Of a DNA stretch of 64,000 bases, positions 58,525 through 64,000 are shown piece by piece. This DNA is from Molanna angustata (taxonomy: Eukaryota; Arthropoda; Insecta; Trichoptera; Molannidae). The position numbers and the translations under genes are program-made. The notes under the pieces were generated by a model. The model was not told the origin of the DNA. It searched no databases and worked only from the letters and a program-made list of their open reading frames with translations. Location of the stretch: the NCBI GenBank assembly GCA_963576475.1, contig OY754967.1, forward strand, positions 20,438,414-20,502,413, in the 5' to 3' direction. Position 1 is the first letter of the stretch; every line of letters begins with the position of its first letter.

Positions 58525-60693
58525 CGGTAAATTATTTATTTTGGAAGGAGCAATAAATGTGATTTATGCGTACAAAATTTATGGCATGAATATAATCTTA
58601 AAAAATAAGCTGGTAGTTATAATCCAAGTGTCCAGTGTATGTATGTACTTTTAATGATAGATTTGGTTTGTCGAAAATAATATTTATTTTTAGAGGTACC
58701 TACTGCTCTTCCCAGACAATTGACTACTGAGTTCGTTTCCCAGCAGTGTCACGTTTTATTAATTCTAATTTTAATATAAAATATATGTTTAATTATTAAA
58801 AAAAAATCAAGTCATGGGGTCAGTTAATTCTATATATTGTCATATTTATAATTCCAGCACCAATAATCAATAATAGTGTTTACTAACGCGCTATGTTATT
58901 AGTTTCATAATACCCAAATATTTATTAGGTACACATTGATGAAAAATCTGAGGCAGTTTTTTTTTCAAAAACCATCATCATTTCCGAAAAACCAACGCAT
59001 TCTTCAATATTTTCTGACACGAATATTAAGAGTTGACCTATGAGGAAATTTTGTCACATATATTACCTAATTCCTACACAATTTAATTTTGATGTCCTCA
59101 GTGCACACACGTCCATTGTACGTGGCATGATATCATAAAATTGTCTTTGTTTTCCATTTTTTTTAATATATCCTTTTCAACGGATGATATTCCCTGGTTG
59201 ATGGATGACTTCAGATAGGAACTCTAACATCCAACAATCAATTACATCACCCGTCTCCTTTGATTTATCATCCTTGTGTTGGCGATAATCTATTACCTGA
59301 TTATATTGATCGCCATAGACTTTGGTGCCAATTTCCGTGCTTGTCATTAATTATAAAATTGCGTGGTTGATTGATTAACCATACTCTTGTAGTATATTTT
59401 CATCTAACTAGCCTCGAGAATCCATTGATGCTTTCTTTATAATTTCACAATTTTTACGCGGATTTATATACTTACATAATATTTGTTATCAAAATATTAT
59501 TAAACGCATATTTTTGTTTTAATTTTGTTTTCATCGCTGACAGCTTTTACCATTCACCATTCACGCTCTTAGTCGAGCATCGTGAGGTTGATTTTTGACT
59601 ATTTTATCTACATATACTCGTCAGCAAAAACCGTGTATGAGTGTATGTAAGCTATGTTTCTGTTTAAACTATGTGTTGTACCTAGTATGAATGTCCTGTC
59701 TACTGCCTTAACGTAATATTAATATCATTAACTTAGAGCGGATTAGTTTTCCATAGACAACGTATTTATTACTATGATTTCATATGTTGGAATATTCAAA
59801 ATGCTCTCACGTTCACATTCATTTTTTTTGCTTTTGTTCAAAGGAATGTTACACTAAAATGAGCTTCATCAACCTTCAAGAAATTAAAAATAATCGATTT
59901 TAAAATTACACCCTTTTGTTTTCTTTTTAAAATACCTTCTCGATCAATGAATAACCTGATCTAGTCATTAATTAAGATTACGTTAAAATTTATTTGAACG
60001 AACGTGAGAAATATTACTGAATGATAATCTTAAATCAAATTGACATTTTAGAAATTTATTAAGAGATAAATAATACTCATAAATTTGAGATAGAATCACG
60101 AGATACAACTTAAAATTCGGAATCTAACATTTCTCTTGTTTTCTTTTCCTCGTCACTCTCCCATATTTGTATGGAGTCAACTTCCTTTTTTTTTCTCTTC
60201 CATTTTCTATTTCTATATATCCAACCATATCTTTCTATATTTTTAATTCTTTGAAAAACAAAGTCATATCATTATTCCCACCGTTTATATTCACACAAAC
60301 GTTTTGTTATTTGTTTGATTTTAGGTAGGTACGAGTATATTATATAAACTACTTGGGGTAAACAAATACCAATGATGTTCATGGATATCTTGTTAAAAAT
60401 ATGTTAATTTTATTCCATTCTGTTCGTTATAAATAAACGGAGTCGTGGTGCGCTAAATCTTTTGTGTGGTTTACCCAACGATTGGTATGATCATGTACAA
60501 GGTACTCTTTATATTTAAATTAGGCATTTGTACTTTGTAAATGTCGACTTATACTCAAATCGGATATTTTTAACCGTGTCCACGCTTATCGTGCAGTGAA
60601 TTGAAATAGATTTTAACTCATTACAAATTTAATGTTGTTCCATAAGGTTGAGTGGAATGAAATGTGGCAACGAATTCGACACAATTTGTAGGA
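58525..60693. other. AT-rich DNA without a supported gene
   Basis: Nothing recognised on either strand. Confidence 0.45.
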
Positions 60694-60790
60694 GGGCATG
60701 AATGACGCGGTGCTTGGATATGAATTAGGGAAAAATAAATGTCGGGATAAAATAGTGTGGCGTTCGGTCTTCTCTGACTACCCCGAATTG
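60694..60790 (+). pseudogene. RTE-like 3' fragment, short
   Basis: GGGCATGAATGACGCGG ... GATAAAATAGTGTGGCGTTC then TTCTCTGACTACCCCG matches the end of the RTE-like family (MNVDEA...RKMWRSVLSAYP) in plus orientation; the tail is lost. Confidence 0.6.
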
Positions 60791-60863
60791 GAAAATCTAT
60801 ACCTATGCATGTATTATTTTGTTGTGTCTCACGAAAAAACTAAAATTAATCTAAAATACATAC

Positions 60864-61535
60864 ATAATAATAATTTGAATAATTAATATAGCGCCGTTTT
60901 TGTGAAATATCTCACCTCAAGGGCGCTGAAAATTGATTACGTTTTATCAATTTGGCTCTGGTAAGATTTGCGAAGAAGGTGCGTTTTGAGTTTTTTTCTG
61001 AACGAAGATATATTTTCGGTTTGTCTGAGGGTGTGTGGGAGCTTATTCCATGCATTTGGTCCTGCTACAGCAAACGCACGATCACTGAAATACCCTGTTT
61101 ATTTCAACCAATTTCCCAACCATAGATGAAGAAGCAGAAAGTGATGATTGTCTGTCATTTATTGAAAGCGGAATGCACAGTTCGGAGAGGTAAGTAGGAA
61201 CTATACCACGAAGTGCTTTAAAGATCATGAGACAAAGCTTATATTCAATTCTTTCGGGGACTTTAAGCTTATGTAGATTGCGAAGATGGTGAGAGATGTC
61301 AGAAAATTTGGAGGCTCCAGTGATGAACCTAGCTGCAGCATTGAAAACTGACTGAATTTTATTCATTTCTTTCTTTGGTAAATTCGCATATACCTATACC
61401 GTTTCAATAATCCAAACGGGAGACAGCAAAAGGGGTTTACCAAAGATTTCATGGCTTCAATTGGGATACTCCTTCGGATTGACTTTAAACGTCTTAGTTG
61501 AAAGAAAGCAGAAGAAGTTACTGTGTTAATTTAAT
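60864..61535 (-). pseudogene. CR1/L2-like element, 5'-truncated relic
   Basis: An AAT tail and hairpin (AGCGCC/GGCGCT region 60889-60926) are followed, going up, by a minus frame at 61082-61366. That frame encodes IQSVFNAAARFITGASKF, then HKLKVPERIEYKL and YLSELCIPLSINDRQ. These match the C-terminal part of the 54.5-kb protein (QSVFNAAARLI...LRVPERILFK...YITELCIPQQ) with clear divergence, so this is a related subfamily. The frame is broken on both sides. Confidence 0.8.
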
Positions 61536-61552
61536 TTGGATTGGTTTGGTTT

Positions 61553-61715
61553 GAATAACTTCACGCTATGTCCCTCTGGGGATAAGCAGAGAGATCCTAA
61601 TGCCACATCTTTCTATCTTCAATTGTAACCATCGCCTCATCAACGTTCTTGCATCTTCTCATACATTTTCGTCTGTTGTTCAAGGTTTTCACATTCCCTC
61701 TTTCAGGATGTCAAA
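61553..61715 (-). pseudogene. RTE-like 3' fragment
   Basis: The antisense text ACTTCACGCTATGTCCCTC, CTTTCTATCTTCAATTGTAA, CATCGCCTCATCAACGTTC and TTCGTCTGTTGTTCAAG is the RTE-like 3' end. It lies directly next to the L2-like relic; the order suggests one landed beside or in the other. Confidence 0.7.
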
Positions 61716-62324
61716 AATCTAGTTTTAATTATTTCAAACTCTTGAATTTTGATTTCTCAATATATGTTATTGTATCGCGTGTGTTATTAACGTTTATAAC
61801 TTTCGTTATACGTAAAATACTTATGTATGTATAATAATTTCTAGTTACAAAAATAACACGTTTTTGGTTCTTGGCTCGTCCGACTTGAATAATGTATTGT
61901 GACAGTTCACTTCGTTGGGAATATAAACATAAATTGCATTTGCATAATAAATTCCTCGTTTCTTCCATTCACGTCCCGTCGATTTCCAATACATTTCCAT
62001 ATGTGTAAAAAATATACCCGGTAACTCTGATCCATACAAATGAGTCGTTTGGATATGGGTTTATTAGGTAGGTACCACAGAGTAGGGAATATACAGAGCA
62101 GACATAAGTAAAGGCTTTAGGTCGCAGGATTGATACACAAAGTGAGGTGGATCGGGGTCATCCCGAACACATTCGATGTTTAAATGTAAATCGAATATTA
62201 ATGATACATTTATATATGCTTTTTGAACTTTAAAACCTTTTGTTAAAATAACAACGTTTACTTTTTGATATGAGTGTTGAGTAATGATTCAATTTTCATT
62301 CCGAACATATTACAATATGTACGT
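61716..62324. other. Non-coding DNA, nothing recognised
   Basis: No supported gene or repeat. Confidence 0.45.
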
Positions 62325-62520
62325 TATTTATTTATTTATTAACGGTCTGGAGAAACCTTTTATAAATAAAAATACAAGATGCACATATTAAATACAAAAC
62401 CATAAAAAACAATGAAATAGCAAAAAAGATGAAAAAAAAAACAAAAAAATTTTAACACACGTAGATAAATAAGTTAATCGAAAATAACGCAAAGCAAAAA
62501 AAGTAGGTACATACTTATTA
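62325..62520 (-). mobile_element. Possible LINE 3' untranslated end
   Basis: TTATTTATTTATTAACGGTCTGG followed by long A-rich text resembles the antisense 3' ends of LINEs in this window. No coding homology supports it. Confidence 0.3.
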
Positions 62521-63506
62521 AGCACCGAAATATAATAAATATATTTAACAATAAAATAGCAGATTTATAACAAGAAACTATTGGCAATGATATTAAATAG
62601 TGTTAGTGTAATGTCATTGAGCACAAAATAGAAAAATTAAAAAATATATGGTTTTGAACAAATCTGCGTTGAATAAATTGAAAATTGATTTTTTTTTATT
62701 GAAAACATTGTAAGTACAGTAGTTAGTTATCGGTTGGTTTTTGAAGATTGCATGTAATTTTTTTTTATACAAACACTATCGAGCTACCAAATTTTGGTGG
62801 CACAGTCACGCGATACCAAGAAATTTCGCTTATGTCATGTCTATGGATTATTGGTCTGTGGAAGGTACATACTCTGTATTATCATACCAAATTCGTTGAA
62901 ATCAGTTACAGGGTTTCTTCCGAAGATATTTTTCTTGAGTGCAATAAATTAATAATACACGTGAAAAATATACGACATGTACTTCTCGTTATCACACCAT
63001 GGTGTCTCTGGCAAGATGAGTAATGAGTCCTTCAAGTCATACATTTTTTATCATTTTAATTAGGTTCCTATGTAAACAGTTATATCATTATATTATATCC
63101 AACAACCAAATTCATTATGTGTGGAAATTTCTTTCACATTCGATTTCTTATATTCTTAGCCAACACTATCTATGTATGACATTAAGAACTACACGAGCCC
63201 TGATTAGAGTATACCTACATACTTATTATGCAGCTGATGTGTAAAGTAATATTTGAAAGGATACGAAACGAGAATGTTGGAAGAAAATTAAGAATTATTT
63301 GAATTTTAAATATGATAAATGTTTTGAGGTTATGGGTATTATTTAAACTTCTGAATAAGCAAATATACACGGCAAAATTTGCTGGTGAAAACGAGATATA
63401 ACCCTACATAAGTGAGTTATAATATCGGAACACAGAACAGTAAAATCTAGATTCTATGTTCTGTGTATCGGAATAAGTAAAGAGACGATGTATGAGCAAT
63501 ACTCAT
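62521..63506. other. AT-rich DNA without a supported gene
   Basis: Nothing recognised apart from a small imperfect hairpin (CACAGAACA...TGTTCTGTG) at 63431-63463. Confidence 0.45.
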
Positions 63507-63770
63507 TAATAATAATAATAAATTTGGATGATTTATATAGCGCCGTTTTCGTGAATATCTCACCTCAAGGGCGCTGAAAATTGATTAAGATGTATCATGG
63601 CTTTGGTAAGATTTGCGAAATAGGTCTGTTTTGAGATTTTTTCTGAAGGTAGATATATTTTCAGTTTGTCTGAGGGTATTTGGGAGCTTATTCCGTGCAT
63701 TTGGTCCTGCCACAGCAAACGCACGATCGCCGAAATTAGTGGTATGCACCCTGTTTATTTCAAATAATTT
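63507..63770 (-). pseudogene. CR1/L2-like element, 3' end relic
   Basis: An (AAT)n tail at 63507-63521, hairpin GCGCCGTTTTCGTGAATATC/ACCTCAAGGGCGC, then text matching the 60.9-kb relic almost line for line (TCTGAGGGTATTTGGGAGC, GGTCCTGCCACAGCAAACGC). It is closer to the 60.9-kb copy than to the 54.5-kb copy. Confidence 0.8.
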
Positions 63771-64000
63771 TCATTGTATATCAAAAAAGGAGAGTATAGT
63801 AGGTATATGGCTTTCGATTTACTCTACTTGCCATACCTATGTCTGTGTGGTGTAAAAGTATCAATTTATTTTTAAAACATCATTTTTTAAACACATTATT
63901 TTTCAAAACCCTTTACAAGTTCAATTGAAACGTTTCACAAAGTGTGCTTTACCAAGAGATGGTGGTAGTGTAGTGTATAGAGGGGCAATAATGAAACCAC
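63771..64000. other. Non-coding end of window
   Basis: No supported feature. Confidence 0.4.

Noticed and set aside
60305..60335. Juxtaposed splice sites at TTTTAG|GTAGGT
   Set aside because: TAGGTAGGTAC is a frequent simple motif throughout this window, so the match is probably compositional.
1..64000. CRISPR array, bacterial operon or prophage
   Set aside because: No regular spacer array, no operon-like coding density; the sequence is clearly eukaryotic nuclear DNA.

Overview
This window looks like intronic or intergenic DNA from an arthropod nuclear genome, most probably a moth or butterfly. The DNA is strongly AT-rich, has no long host open reading frame, and is crowded with non-LTR retrotransposon remnants, tRNA-derived SINEs and short palindromic elements. 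It is also rich in TAGGTACCTAC-type motifs and ATGT runs, which are familiar from lepidopteran genomes. The organism call is an inference from style, not from an identified gene. No complete host protein-coding gene could be supported. The only host-type candidate is a 63-bp exon or recursive splice site at 43230-43292.

Layout. 1-3.3 kb: AT-rich DNA, a 3' fragment of an RTE-like retrotransposon (1690-2013), a palindromic DNA element abutting its tail (2014-2097), and a 134-bp inverted repeat that carries a hammerhead ribozyme fold at its apex (2373-2506). 3.3-9.4 kb: a 3,038-bp unit present twice head to tail (3341-6378 and 6379-9416) with no difference noticed, breaking inside a SINE that itself holds an inserted MITE. 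9.4-14.6 kb: repeat-like DNA, a SINE, several RTE-like remnants (one with a second retrotransposon tail nested inside it), and an old direct duplication of about 470 bp. 14.6-32.5 kb: mostly featureless AT-rich DNA with a 32-bp minisatellite and degraded SINE, RTE-like and L2-like pieces. 32.5-46.3 kb: a dense patchwork of LINE C-terminal fragments, three SINE families, one copy of an unclassified repeat of about 0.5 kb, and the splice-site candidate. 46.3-54.5 kb: mostly AT-rich, with a perfect 34-bp inverted repeat, a LINE fragment and the second copy of the 0.5-kb repeat. 54.5-56.9 kb: the only long reading frame, a 5'-truncated but uninterrupted CR1/L2-type reverse transcriptase on the minus strand. 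57-64 kb: AT-rich DNA with two further 5'-truncated relatives of that element and RTE-like scraps.

How the parts relate. The L2-like family supplies at least five 3' ends in the window, all keeping the same terminal hairpin and an AAT-type tail. The RTE-like family supplies about ten 3' fragments on both strands. SINEs of three tRNA-derived families are interspersed, and two of them sit side by side at 38.7-39.1 kb. The most unusual items are the ribozyme-bearing palindrome, the juxtaposed 3'/5' splice sites at 43229/43230, and the exact tandem duplication, which could also be an assembly artefact.
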